A stretch of DNA of 64,000 nt from contig JAJEKV010000079.1 in NCBI GenBank assembly GCA_021234155.1, positions 1,986,789 to 2,050,788 on the forward strand, written 5' to 3'. Positions within the stretch are counted from its first letter, which is position 1. Every line of letters begins with the position of its first letter. The position numbers and the translations under genes are program-made. Under the pieces are notes generated by a model, which did no database searches, was not told the origin of the DNA, and was given only the letters and a program-made list of their open reading frames with translations. This document shows positions 32,857 to 43,258 of the stretch, piece by piece. The stretch comes from Isoetes taiwanensis (Eukaryota; Streptophyta; Lycopodiopsida; Isoetales; Isoetaceae).

Positions 32857-34152
32857 TACATTGTGCAACAAGAATTTCTTGCATTGGGGATTGATATCAT
32901 GAAGGAGTGCAATGCTCAAAGAGAATTCAATTTAGGTGGACGAGTTGAACGAGTTTGAGACATGGTTGTGGCTCATATACCCTTGTTCGCTTGCCCATAG
33001 ATAAGCGACGTCTTTTCACCATGTGAAGACCTTGATTGAAAGCATTTTGTCTCCGACGCATATAGCATATTGCATGAAAATAAGATTATATGCCTTCCCT
33101 TCCTATGGGGAGTAGCTCTGGAAGAAAATCAAGTTGTTTGATAAGGGTTTCTTTTTTTTGGAGGGCCATTTATCAGCTAGTCACGTTGTTATGGCAAGTT
33201 TTGCAGAGAGTGGTCGGGGTCAATTTATTGACTGTATGGGCAGGCGGAGAAAGCAATTGAGCGTTGTTTTATTCAGTATGGGTAGCTTCATCCAGTATGG
33301 AATAAGTTGAGAGAGGTATATGAAGCTCCTTTACCGGTTAAGAAGCTATTGTTAAATTTATATCCTGCATTTTGGCAGTCTAAGAAGAAAATTGCAATCA
33401 ATTTGTGCAGAGGATAGCTCTTATGGCCAATATAGAAGAGAGGGAGAAAGTAGGCGCTTGCTCAAGAACATAGTCATCTCACTAATTTATAGCCATCTTT
33501 GAAGAGCAAAATACAACAGTTGCTTATAGTATCAGTAGAGGAACATTGGGCATCTCTGGCTTATGAGACGTTTTATCTCGATTGCGAATATTTAGTTCAA
33601 TAGCTAAGTGTTGATTCCTATATAAATAGGCACTTTTTGTAGGTGCATGATATCACCTGGTGTACACGTAAATTTCAATTTTTATATAATACATATTTGA
33701 TCCTTCAAGGAAAAGAAAAAAAATAATTATTTACAAAAGTAAAAGAAGTGATGAAAGAGCTTCACAGTCCATGGAAGGGGAGAATTTTGCAGCAGGCCGG
33801 AGGGTCCTCTTTTGGTTGTCTACTGAGATTTGTGGCAAATGGGGGTCGTTGCAGGGTATGGCCATGCTCTATTATTGCACTCTCTTGGCATCGATTTCGA
33901 CAGGGTAAAGAATAGGTCATTTCATCTTTAACTTTCTGATTTTTCGTTGCAGTTTTAAGCTAGTAGCAAGCAGGTAATCTTTTTACTGAATGCTAGGGTT
34001 TCTACACAGTACATCATTCAAATATTTTTGCAAATTACATGCTCAAGCACTGATCCTTCTATGTTGCACCCATTGCAACCTGAACATTGCACCTATCGCG
34101 GCTATACGGATCCAGTGTTGGTCTTTTCTTCAGTTGTCTGAGTGTCTGAACA
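32857..34152 (+). repeat. Probable decayed 5' LTR of a Copia-like relic
   Basis: The region ends ...ctgaaca directly before a tRNA-Met primer site. It holds a promoter-like tatataaatagg at about 33619. The 5' limit is not defined and no partner LTR is visible. Confidence 0.35.
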
Positions 34153-34164
34153 TGGTATCAGAGC
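34153..34164 (+). other. LTR-retrotransposon primer-binding site
   Basis: TGGTATCAGAGC, complementary to the 3' end of initiator tRNA-Met, follows an LTR-type CA end. Confidence 0.75.
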
Positions 34165-35220
34165 TTTTGTGTTGTGTGTTTTGGGTACTTGAGCTTTGCA
34201 TTCTAGTCGGATGTAGCTAATTAATGTTGCATATTACGGCTGAGCACACGCTTGGACTCCTCATGAAGTCAACCTCCCCCATCCTAGCTGGGAAAGATTA
34301 GATCCGACAATGGGTGCAGATTGAAATAATTGAGAAACTCAGGCTGGAAGACCAGGTTTCGTGACTGCTATTTGGGCAATGGAGGCAAGTCTACACTGGC
34401 CTATGAGAGTAAGAAAAGAGCAATTAGGCGGACCCTATTTGGGGTAGGCTTGTGGAACATCTTGAGTAGTGGGAAGATAGTAGTGCTATGAAGGTCCATG
34501 TCAAGTTAACTTGCAGAAGGATAATTGCTCCTTTTGAGTTGTCCATATATTATGCAGAGAACTTAGCTTCTATGATTCATAGTGATCTCTGGCTTTATTT
34601 CAGGTTGGAAAGGTTTGCGTGTGTTTTAGATTCTTATTTTGGTTTCTTGACACACAAGATGGATGATTCTTTTGAAGCGCCACTAATCGGCGGAAAGAAT
34701 AAGGGCTACTCCTTTCGTATCGTCGTTACTTTGGGTGGCAAGAGATTTGTGGTGGCAAGTCTGCCATAGTACCAGGAGCAACAGTGAAAAGGTTGAGGTG
34801 CATTTGTTGGAGTTGATCATCACCATTATCATCACCAACATAGGGTATTCAAAAGGCTTGACTACAATAATAATGTAGTTTCTATACAATAAAAAAGAAA
34901 ATGCATTAGAAAATTATCACATCAATGGCAAGGGAATTTCCCGCAAATTGCCCCTTCGTCCTTACTTTCAATTCCAAGATTGAGTGTGCAAATTTTATTC
35001 TGCTCTATGACCTTTAACTAATTTTTCAGCGAGAGAAGGATTTATGTTTTGTGGTCAGTTTTTTACTTTCACTTTGTTCTTGATCGTCATGGGAATTATT
35101 TGCATCAGGTGGTACATCACCAACTGTTGGATCATAGGCATTGGATTTAAATTGTTGAAGCTTATGAATCGTCATCTTATCTTCTCTCATATATTAAAGG
35201 GAAAACTACCAAAATACCCC
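34165..35220 (+). pseudogene. Decayed Copia-like 5' internal region
   Basis: Downstream of the primer site, shifted frames give wording such as EVNLPHPSW followed by IRQWVQIEIIEKLRLEDQV, reminiscent of Copia gag ('..NP.L.G.NYD.W...'). Stops are frequent. No protease, integrase or RT is present before the next element. The identification is tentative. Confidence 0.35.
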
Positions 35221-35775
35221 CTACATTAGGGTTTTTTTGAGATTTAAAAAGGGCCTTCAAAACATGCCAACTAAGGCAAATGAAGATAAATGAACTACCA
35301 ATCAGAAATCAGAGCCTGACGGGTCCAGTCAGCAAAATTGTTATAACTAACTCACTGGATCACATTTTCTAGCATAACTATTAATAGAAAAGTCCAAATG
35401 AGCTCTCGTTTAGTGCAATAGATAGATCTCGTTGAGATCTTTCCAACCTTAGATGCTTTGCACATATTTTAAACACTTATGATTGTCAAAACTCCAAAAA
35501 ATATGGTTTTTACCATTTTTTACTATCCTACAGGCCTAAAAGATATGCAAATCACCCAAGATTGGAAAGATCTCAATGAGATCTATCTATTGCACCAAAC
35601 AAGAGCTCATTTGGACTTTTCTATCAATACTTATGCTAGAAAATGTGATCCAGTGAGTTAGTTATAACTGTTTTGCTGACTGGACTACCAGTTCTGTTTT
35701 CTGATTGGTAGTTCATATAGCTTAGTCAGCAGTTCTTAGAAGGCCCTTTTATGATCTCAAAAAATCCCTAATGTG
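35221..35775. mobile_element. Foldback element with arms of about 270 bp
   Basis: The sequence is an imperfect palindrome centred near 35500. Left blocks ctacattaggg, agggccttc, gaactaccaatcag, aactcactggatcacatttt and gatctcgttgagatcttt are matched in reverse on the right. The outer flanks both contain accaaaatacccc. There is no coding capacity; it is a MITE or MULE-like foldback. Confidence 0.75.
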
Positions 35776-36210
35776 AGTTTATGTAATTACCAAAATACCC
35801 TTATGAGTTTCAAAATTACCAAAATGCCCCTGGCTTAAATAAATACATTGTATAAAATAAACATACAAATAAATTTTGCCCCTACACACCAAACTTAATT
35901 ACCAAAATATTACTACACACCAAACTTAATTACCAAAATGCCATTACATAATAATTTTGATCAATCTAGACCAGATAATCACCAAAATGCCCTACACACC
36001 AAACTTAATTACCAAAATAACCTCTACATACTAAACTTAATTACCAAAATGCCCTTACATACTTATCCTACTCAATCTATACAAAATGCCTCAAGAATAG
36101 AAGTTTAAATTCAACAAAGAGATTACAGAAATCACAATCATCACTAAATTGGAGCCCTACAACTACATGCATTGTGTCTCTTCCATTACACCTTCTATAG
36201 AGATATTCTT
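35776..36210. repeat. Minisatellite on 'ccaaacttaattaccaaaatgcc'
   Basis: At least five units of about 30-50 bp between 35790 and 36056 repeat acacaccaaactta and attaccaaaatgcc with variable spacing. The palindrome to the left seems to have inserted at the edge of this array. Confidence 0.7.
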
Positions 36211-37312
36211 TTTTTTTTTTGAAGGACGAACAAAAAGTTTATTAATCAGCAAGAATAAGTACAAAATGAATATCTCTCATCCAGTTGTGTAAGCACCAGA
36301 GGGTGCTGCTGGAACACGAGCCTGCGACACCATGTGCTTACTCCATACTAGATAAGTAAAAGGAGATAATGCTCTCTTAAGAGTCCAACCGCATTGAATC
36401 TGTAACGGCGTCAAATCCGGTGTGACTACTGGAATCTCAGAATAATTTGAAGATGTAACTTGAGCCTTCGACAAGACAGTTAGCCATATCAGCCCACTGA
36501 AATGGAGCGAAGCGACCACATGCAACAGAAGGAGCAGAATCACGTATAGTAAGTGCTGCGGAGAGCTGAGATGCAGAGGTATTAGAACCCTTAGTTGACT
36601 TTCGGGGTTGATGAAGAGCAGGTGGATGTTTAGGTGGAGGGTGGGCACCACGACGATCAATGTCTATGTACTACCCACAAGTCGTTTCAACTTGCTCTTG
36701 CGACCTCTAAATCTCTTCCAACCTTTGCCTCTGTTGATCTAGCAATAGAGGCGTGGGACCAGCGGCTAGAGTAGATGTAGAGGAAGTCACAGGGGGACGA
36801 GAGACATCCATTGAAGAAGGAGCAGAGCTAGGAGTAGGATTGGTGGCAGAGGCAACTGGAGGAGCCTGCTGGTAAGACTCATGATGTTGAGCAAAGAGAG
36901 GGGCCTCATGGAACATGAGAGCCAGCTTTGGGCCATTTAACAATTGTAGCTTGAACGGAAAGAACATGGGCCCACTTTGAACAACAATTGTCTGAGGTAG
37001 ATCACGATGATTGGAGCGTGCTACACAAATCTTAGTGATGCCATTGGTTATAGTGTGTTGCAGGTGAAGTCCAATCTCACTAGCAATAGCAGAAATAAAC
37101 TCAGAATCCTGAAGCTCTGGAGGAAAATCTTCAATAGCAATCCAGAATGGGGCACATAAGGCATCTGGCTTACCCGGAAAAGAGCCAGGAACATCCTGTT
37201 GATACAATAAGAAATGTTTCCACAGAGGATCAACACCTCGTTCTATGAGTTGAGCCACCGGCTCAGGAGACTCAAACATCAGGAGAAAACAACATTGATC
37301 TTTGGCCACGAG
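36211..37312 (-). pseudogene. 3' half of a DUF4283 (LINE ORF1-like) gene
   Basis: From 37312 downward the minus strand reads LVAKDQCCFLLMFESPEPVA, then DALCAPFWIAIEDFPPELQD and ISAIASEIG. This matches the DUF4283 order of RNA-binding domains in plant LINE ORF1 and zinc-knuckle proteins ('..P.WVRL..LPLE.W....L..IAS.IG'). A Ser/Pro/Thr-rich tail reaches a stop at 36707. Further downstream the frames are broken. The minus-strand 3' end (gattaataaactttttgttc, then about 11 A at 36211-36222) looks like a LINE poly(A) end. The 5' half lies at 53699-54441 beyond the inserted chromovirus. Confidence 0.65.
37308..37312. repeat. Target site duplication ACGAG, left
   Basis: Identical to the 5 bp after the third LTR (53699-53703). 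Five bp is the usual Ty3/gypsy length. Confidence 0.9.
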
Positions 37313-38882
37313 TGTGACGTTCCAGCACAGTATACGGCCCCAGAACGTATACTGTACTGCCTCGTCACGCGTACATGCCACTCCGACCGACGTGTATGCC
37401 GACGGGTAGCCAGGTAAGTAGCCCTAGGGGCAACTTGCTAGGTATGTTCACATGTTATTAATGTGCACATATGCACATTAATGTGGGCACACTTTTCCAT
37501 GTAGGCATATTTTGCCACCTAGCCATTAAAGGCAAGTGGGGCCTTTCCAATTATCCCACATGCTAAAATGGGTAATTGGAAACCCTAGCCCTAAACCCCA
37601 TGTCTATTTAGGGTAGGAAAACCCTAACTTGTTAGTTTTCGTCCATAGGGTTTTAGAGTTCTGTTTTGGCTGCCCCAAGAGCCAAAACCGCCTCCCAGAC
37701 GCTGCCCAAGCGAATCGCACCATCAGTTTTCCTGAATTCGATCAGCTCAGCAGAATGGTTGAACTCAGGTCAGGAGGAGCCACCCAAGGATCAGGTATTT
37801 GGTTAATTTAATAGCTTAAACGGTCTTCTAGTCATAGAATCAGTAGGTTTAACCTATTAAATTGCCCATAGCAGCTATCTGGATCTCTAGATCCCAGACA
37901 CTAACTAAAGAACCTAACTCTATGTTATAGATTAGATCTAGTTCTTTAGTTCTTCTGTGATGTATATGGACGATGTTTCTCTGTGAACTCCTTGTATTGG
38001 GAAGGGGGGTAGAGGCCCTGAAGCTGTGTAGTTGATGCTCCTAGAATAGCCTCTCTAGCACACTGTAGATGCGGCCTGTGCACAAGAGGCACACCTGGTT
38101 GTGGGTGAAGGGGCCAGACTGGCTTATAAGGAGGTTCGTGTTCTGACTCTTGAACGATCCCTATGGTGTGTTAGTGCTACCGGGGGTCATTGTGACTAGG
38201 TCCAATGGCTTGCCACTGCGTGTGGGCAAGGCATGGGCTCGACACTCGTGAGGTGGTGGATATGACCTTCCATTGAGTTCAAGTCGAATACGGGCAGTGG
38301 CCCTCTAGTCACCTTGAGTCAGCATGTAGATCTCTGGAGGGAGTGATCCCTACCTGCCCCATCGGAACTGGGGAGATGAAACCCAGGAATAGCCCTTTTG
38401 GCTATGCATCCGGCGGGCTACAGTCAGGTCCCAACACTTTTCAGCCTACTCTGCAAAGTGTGCACAGGAGGGGCGGATGGAGTGGACAACCCTATGCCAT
38501 GTTCTTATGCCAGCCAAATCCATTGCCATGAATTCTGTCTGCAATGAACTCTGGAGACCCAAGCCGTCAGTCATCCCCTTGAGTCTGAGCCTTGGGTAGG
38601 ATTTCCTATGTGATGTCCTGATCATTGTGTATGCAGATGTTGATGCACCACCCTTCTGGGTGGATGGAGGATTATGTTGTATACTGACATGTATGTTTAC
38701 GCTTCCGCAGCTAGGTAGGCCCTGAGGGAGATAGGGTAGAATGATACCTTCACTCTTCCCACTGGGACTCGTTACGGGTGCAGTGATATGTGGAGGGCCC
38801 TGTATCAGTGTGTAGCTGGTATGGGGGAAGAACTCCTGTTTGTATACGGTGCGGGCACCGTATGCGAGTAGGGGACGTCACA
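37313..38882 (+). repeat. LTR1 (1,570 bp)
   Basis: It starts TGTGACGT and ends ACGTCACA, an 8-bp perfect inverted terminus with TG...CA. A 9-bp stem hairpin (CAGTATACG / CGTATACTG) lies at 37328-37354 and another (ATACGGTGC-GG-GCACCGTAT) at 38844-38863. It is closest to LTR3. Confidence 0.95.
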
Positions 38883-38883
38883 G

Positions 38884-38895
38884 TGGTATCAGAGC
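38884..38895 (+). other. Primer-binding site, internal 1
   Basis: TGGTATCAGAGC one base after LTR1; initiator tRNA-Met type. Confidence 0.95.
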
Positions 38896-39086
38896 AATGT
38901 TCTTGGAGACCAAGAGCAAAGCACTGGCCATGCTCCCATTAGTACTAACTTGATAGGATCCTCAAGCCTCGAAAAGTGGGAAAAGTTTTTCTCATTTTTG
39001 TAGTTTATGCTAAGCTAGTAACAATTAAGTGAATTGGAACTTAACAAGACTAAAAAGAATGAGCCAAAAACTTTCCAAGTGAGGTG

Positions 39087-39153
39087 GTCTCACAGCTCGC
39101 GCCTGGTTGAAGAACTAAAATTTAGTTTTTGAGCGAGGCGCAAGCTGTGAGAC
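39087..39153 (+). repeat. 67-bp hairpin, copy 1 (upstream of ORF-A)
   Basis: Arms GTCTCACAGCTCGCGCC and GGCGCAAGCTGTGAGAC enclose an AT-rich inner stem (aactaaaa / ttttagttt-like) followed by gagcgag. It folds as DNA cruciform or RNA stem-loop. Confidence 0.9.
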
Positions 39154-39276
39154 ATCGAGCCAAGATCACCAAAACATGATGAATTTGGGAAAAGTAATAA
39201 GGTAAGGCTAGTTCTAAGATAGGAATTAATTAGAATAGCATGTTTTAATTACCTAAACAACCTAGAAATGTATGAG

Positions 39277-39343
39277 ATCTCACACGTTTCCCTGGTCTAA
39301 AAACTAAACTTTAGTTTTTGAGCGAGGCTAAAGTCGCGGAGAC
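39277..39343 (+). repeat. 67-bp hairpin, copy 2 (upstream of ORF-A)
   Basis: The same length and core (ctggt, aactaaactttagtttttg, agcgaggc) with eroded outer arms (atctcacacg / cgcggagac). It starts 190 bp after copy 1. Confidence 0.85.
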
Positions 39344-39555
39344 CAATAAATAGGAAAAGTCTGAAATAAGTGTAAATTTTAACTAAATAGGTGCTTTAGC
39401 ATGTTAAATAGAGCAACTTGAATTTTTGACCTAAAACTTCCAAAGCTATAAATAGATGTAGACCCCCCTCATTTCCACGTCCCAGCCCTAGAAATCCGCT
39501 CCCCCGCACTTAGGCGATCTTTGGGCGCTTATATCCGATCGACGATCCGTAAAAC

Positions 39556-40820
39556 ATGGCCCGAACCAAACAGACCGCCAGGAAGCGTCGCCCAGGCGAA
39601 ACCACTAGCCCATCGACACCGAAGTCATTCGCGATGCTTCGTGGAGAGGCTCGCGAGGGGACGCTCGCCTTCGAAATGCAGGAAGACATCTCGAAGAGCA
39701 GATACATCCGACCGATTGATGTCTTCAATCAGCAGGTGGAGCAGGACGAGGCCACATCACCAACCTCCATGGATGAGGAGACAAGGGAGGTATACGAGGA
39801 AATAGAGTGGGAGATCAGGCAACAGAAAGAGCGTAGACCATTCTCGATGTAAATACCTGAGATCCTCTGGGACGAGAACCAAAGCAGGACTTGAACCAAA
39901 GAGGGGAAGCAGATCTCGCGAGGTTCATTAAGAAGTATGAACGCCGGGAGAAGAAGAGGGAACAGAAGAACAGGAAGAGGGAAGAGGAGGAACAGAAGGC
40001 GGCCGAGGAGAAGAAGAAGGCGAAGGGCAAATTCGTGGACGGCCCAAGGAAGCTGAAGGACGTCCCACCAAAGAAGAGGCCTAACCCCAAAATCGTCATC
40101 AAAGAGCGGCAAGCCGACGAACCTCCGAACCCCTCCGACGACATCTTCTGACGGGGACTTCAACCCCAACGCTGCAGGCGGAAGCTCTTCTAAAGCCCCG
40201 TGCGACGAAGCGGTGTAGTACCCGAAAGCGGTGGCGCCGAAGAAGCCCCAAAAGGGATCAAGTCACGTAAGCCCCCGAAAATTCCGGCTTGGGACAGGAA
40301 GAAACAGCCACGACCTGCCCGAGAAGCCTATGTCACAGACCGGGTCAAGATATACGAAAGGAAGATGAGGGAACACGAGGCGTATATGAAGAAGTGGGAG
40401 GCCTACATTAAGTACTATGAAGAAAACAGGGTCAGGGTCATCGAGGGAGGGCGACCAACGAAGCAACAAACCTTGAAGCCGCCACCACCAAAGCCCAAGG
40501 CTCCCAAGCCACCACCCAAGAAAAAGATCGACAGGAAGGAGGTGGAGAGGAGAGCGCTGAGGGAGATTAGGCACTTCCAGCGCAGCTACGGTCTTCTAAT
40601 TCCCCGTGCCCCCTTTGCTCGGTTAGTTCGAGAAGTGATGCAGGCCTACAGGACGGACTTTAGGGTCACGGACGAGGCGCTGCTGGCAATGCAGGAAGCG
40701 GCTGAAGCAAAAATAGTGCAACACTTCGAAGATTCAACAGCTTGCGTTCACGCCAAGCGAGTAACCCTCATGCGACAAGACATGAGTCTTGCGAGCCGCA
40801 TAAAGGGAGAACGCCCTTAG
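39556..40820 (+). pseudogene. ORF-A: histone H3/CENH3-like fusion protein, frameshifted
   Basis: The ATG at 39556 (context aacATGG) opens MARTKQTARK, identical to the first ten residues of histone H3, then RRPGETTSPS. A highly charged linker follows (KKYERREKKREQKNRKREEE, later Lys/Pro-rich [17 protein letters not shown]). The last 88 codons (40554-40817) are a histone fold: ALREIRHFQ (alpha-N), [15 protein letters not shown] (alpha-1), RTDFRV (loop 1), [12 protein letters not shown]...FEDSTAC (alpha-2), [11 protein letters not shown] (loop 2), LASRIKGER (alpha-3). By eye about 49 of 88 positions match canonical H3. H3-H3' interface residues C110, H113, R116, D123 and L126 are kept; one residue is missing between C110 and H113. 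'RHFQ', 'LLIP', 'EAL.A.QEAAE' and 'TLMR.D' are CENH3-like, but loop 1 has H3 length. The frame breaks near 39850, 40140 and 40200. Confidence 0.88.
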
Positions 40821-40964
40821 AAGTTTTTATAACTAATTGAAATTTTGTAATATAGAGCAATTTTGTGTACTTTAATTGTCTGAACTTGATTAATTAAGAT
40901 AAGTTAGTAAGTTTTAGCTTTTTATTTCAGCAAAATAGGGCATTTGCAGACCGAAAGGCGTGAT
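40821..40964. other. Spacer between ORF-A and hairpin copy 3
   Basis: A short AT-rich non-coding spacer after the ORF-A stop codon. Confidence 0.5.
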
Positions 40965-41031
40965 GTCTCACAGCTCGCGCCTGGTCAAGAAACTAAATTT
41001 TAGTTTTTGAGCGAGGCGCAAGCTGTGAGAC
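40965..41031 (+). repeat. 67-bp hairpin, copy 3 (between ORF-A and ORF-B)
   Basis: Outer arms as in copy 1 (GTCTCACAGCTCGCGCC / GGCGCAAGCTGTGAGAC), with inner aaactaaattttagttttt. Confidence 0.9.
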
Positions 41032-41165
41032 CTTGCCCAAAACTTGCCCAAAATGGCTCCAAATTGACCAAATAAGGGGTCCATTCTATCTGATTTGATG
41101 AGCCCATCATCCTTACACCCTTAGTTTACCCAAATTGGACATGTTTTGATCCAAATGGGACTGAT

Positions 41166-41232
41166 GTCTCACAACTCGCGCCTGGTCGCAGAACTAAACT
41201 TTAGTTTTTGAGCGAGGCGCAAGCTGTGAGAC
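41166..41232 (+). repeat. 67-bp hairpin, copy 4 (between ORF-A and ORF-B)
   Basis: As copy 3 with one arm change (ACAACTCGCG). It starts 201 bp after copy 3 and 379 bp before ORF-B. Confidence 0.9.
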
Positions 41233-41544
41233 CTCCTACCATTTCTTCACCAGGACTTGTCCAAACCATCTTCAACCTGTTGCATAGCATCTTTTTGTAA
41301 TCCAACCATGTTCAAACACTTGAGCTAGTCTTCAAATTCCCATTTTGACCTCAGTATAGGCTAGGATTACCCAACCTCAGGAATTTTCCAAGTCATCCAA
41401 AAATTAGGGTTTCCCCCTTTTCTATAAATAGGTCCCTCATTCCTCAAATAGCACCCTACAAGTCTGCTCCTGCCTGCTCAGCCGATTTCCCAACTCCCTG
41501 AGGCGCTCTTGCAACCGTTTGATACCCTCTTCCGCAATTAACCA

Positions 41545-43033
41545 ATGGCAACCTCTGATTTTCGCAGATGGTACAGCGCCAGCGCTCATGCTGCCGAGGC
41601 CGACATCGACCAAATCTTCCATATCTTCAGGAAGGAGGTAGATGTCCAAGCAACCTTGCACACAACCCCAGCTTACAGTAGAGTCTTGTCCGAGTTCCAA
41701 GCTAGGGTAGAACCAGCACTAGTGCAGCTCCCCCCTTGCGTAGGGTACTTTGTTCCTAGGCAATCCCTGCAAGCAGCCTTAGGCAATGTTCCAAACATTG
41801 CCAAGTACCTGACAAACAAAGCGCAGCGCACGCCCGAGCCAATGGTCCTAACTGTCAACAGGACCAAATATTTCTCTTTTAACACTGCCTTGGCAATCTT
41901 TCTTACCCACCGCGCCGAGAACACCGTGGGGGAAACCTCCATTCCCCCCATGGACGTGGACCCATTAGCCATAGCAGCAGAGCAACGGCTCCTTACGCAA
42001 TATGAACAGGAGCAGGAAGGAAAAGAAGAGGAGGACTCAGAGGAACAGGAATCAGAGGAAGAAGAAGACTACGTCGAGCTCGACCCAGCAAAGGAGCGGC
42101 GACAAGCAGAACAAGAGTGGCAGGACTTCGAGAGAAGCCGGCAAACTGTTGGAGTCGCGCCACCCCTTGGGCTAGGCATTACAAGCCTAGCCCCCATTAT
42201 TGTCGAAGGCGAGGAGTTTCTGCTTCTAAGCAACATCCAAAACCTCCCGGAGAGCAGGGAAAGGGAGTACAGACCTGAAGAGTTGCTGCACCAACTCCAA
42301 AGAACGGACCTGGACTTCCCCCTCCAAGTAAGGGAAGCCGACACTTACACGGGAGAGTCCACCTCCGACATCCAAGCCTACAGCAGCATCAGGCAGATTA
42401 TGGAGGCAGACAAGGCCGAGAACAAACTACCGACGGAGGAAGAGTTCCTTGCCTTACAGGAACAGATGGGGATCCGCTACGCGACCTCGAACATCCTGAC
42501 GGCAAGCTCTTCGGCAACACCTCCCCGGGAGAGAAGAGGCGAATTCGACCTCAGGAGGGCTTCAGCAACAGTCAGGGACTACAGGGAGCTCACCACGGTG
42601 GAGGTTGATGACTTTGCAAGCAGACATAGAGCTGGATACCGAGTGGCCGAGGACCCGTCCCCTGCTGATGGATGGAAGAATAGCGGTAATTCACCGCAAA
42701 TTCACCCCCAGAGGCGAGGAAGGAGTATCGATGCTAATCGCACTCTCAGGATTTGGCCGGCATGCGCGGTTGCCCCTCAACACCGAGTATGCCATCCTGG
42801 TAAAGAGAGCGTAAGCACTCGATGTTTTCGACTTCGCCATACCTTACAGGCGGCAGGAAAGACTGGCGGTGACCGCAGCTTATACCTCCGACCGCAGAGT
42901 GGAAGACTTGGCGAGAGCCTTGCAGGGCGGATCTTCAGCCAACATCCTTAGGAACTTGGGTCATTCAGTGGGAACAGCCCAAGTGAAAAAGTTCCTAGAG
43001 GATAATCCATCCTATCGGCGGCATCAAGAATAA
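41545..43033 (+). pseudogene. ORF-B: unknown retroelement protein, frameshifted
   Basis: It starts MATSDFRRWYSASAHAAEAD and runs about 350 codons in one frame. The next conserved block (GRIAVIHRKFTPRGEEGVSM ... SGFGRHARLPLN) lies one frame over near 42670-42810. The final block (LDVFDFAIPYRRQERLAVTA ... EDLARALQGGSS ... RNLGHSVG) ends at TAA 43033. A central acidic stretch (EEEDSEEQESEEEEDY) precedes LAPIIVEGEEFLLLSNI. No known domain is recognised. The diverged homologue at 60.6-61.9 kb shares the block order, which shows this is a genuine protein of the lineage. Position between PBS and gag is unusual for Ty3/gypsy. Confidence 0.7.
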
Positions 43034-43214
43034 TTAGCAGTCTTGATCCCGGAAGTTTTAATTTTGTATTACATATTATAAAATATGAATATAATTTCTT
43101 TTGCACTATAAATGTTTTGTTGATGTATTTTGTGTCCCCAACTATACCAACAAACATAAATAATGTAAGAGAACAAGTAAAACTAACCATATAGCCATGA
43201 ACTACTTGTGTATG
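43034..43214 (+). other. Spacer between ORF-B and gag with a conserved acceptor-like site
   Basis: The spacer ends cttgtgtatgcag|ctagag at 43216. The same tgtttgcag|ctagaa occurs after the diverged ORF-B copy (62094-62106). This could be a 3' splice site used to make a gag-pol mRNA lacking ORF-A and ORF-B. Confidence 0.45.
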
Positions 43215-43258
43215 CAGCTAGAGGCCTAAGCTCAGGGGAACGACAACGCCGAGAACTT

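Noticed and set aside
32728-32958. Lys-Asp repeat protein (plus) and Ser-Leu repeat protein (minus)
   Set aside because: Both are translations of the (AAAGAT)n microsatellite.
35790-36056. CRISPR-like array
   Set aside because: The units have irregular spacing, drifting sequence and no constant repeat/spacer length. It is a eukaryotic minisatellite.
37629-37811. Small ORFs inside the LTRs (repeated at 48338)
   Set aside because: Present only because the LTR is repeated. They are absent or altered in LTR3 and lack any family match.
39729-40574. Leu-rich minus-strand frames over ORF-A
   Set aside because: They mirror the Lys/Glu-rich linker of the plus-strand ORF. The histone fold is unambiguous on the plus strand.
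40554-40817. Host histone H3 gene rather than an element gene
   Set aside because: The tail and fold are separated by a long charged linker, flanked by element-specific hairpins, and placed between PBS and gag in the same sense. A plain host H3 would be 136 codons with a continuous tail.
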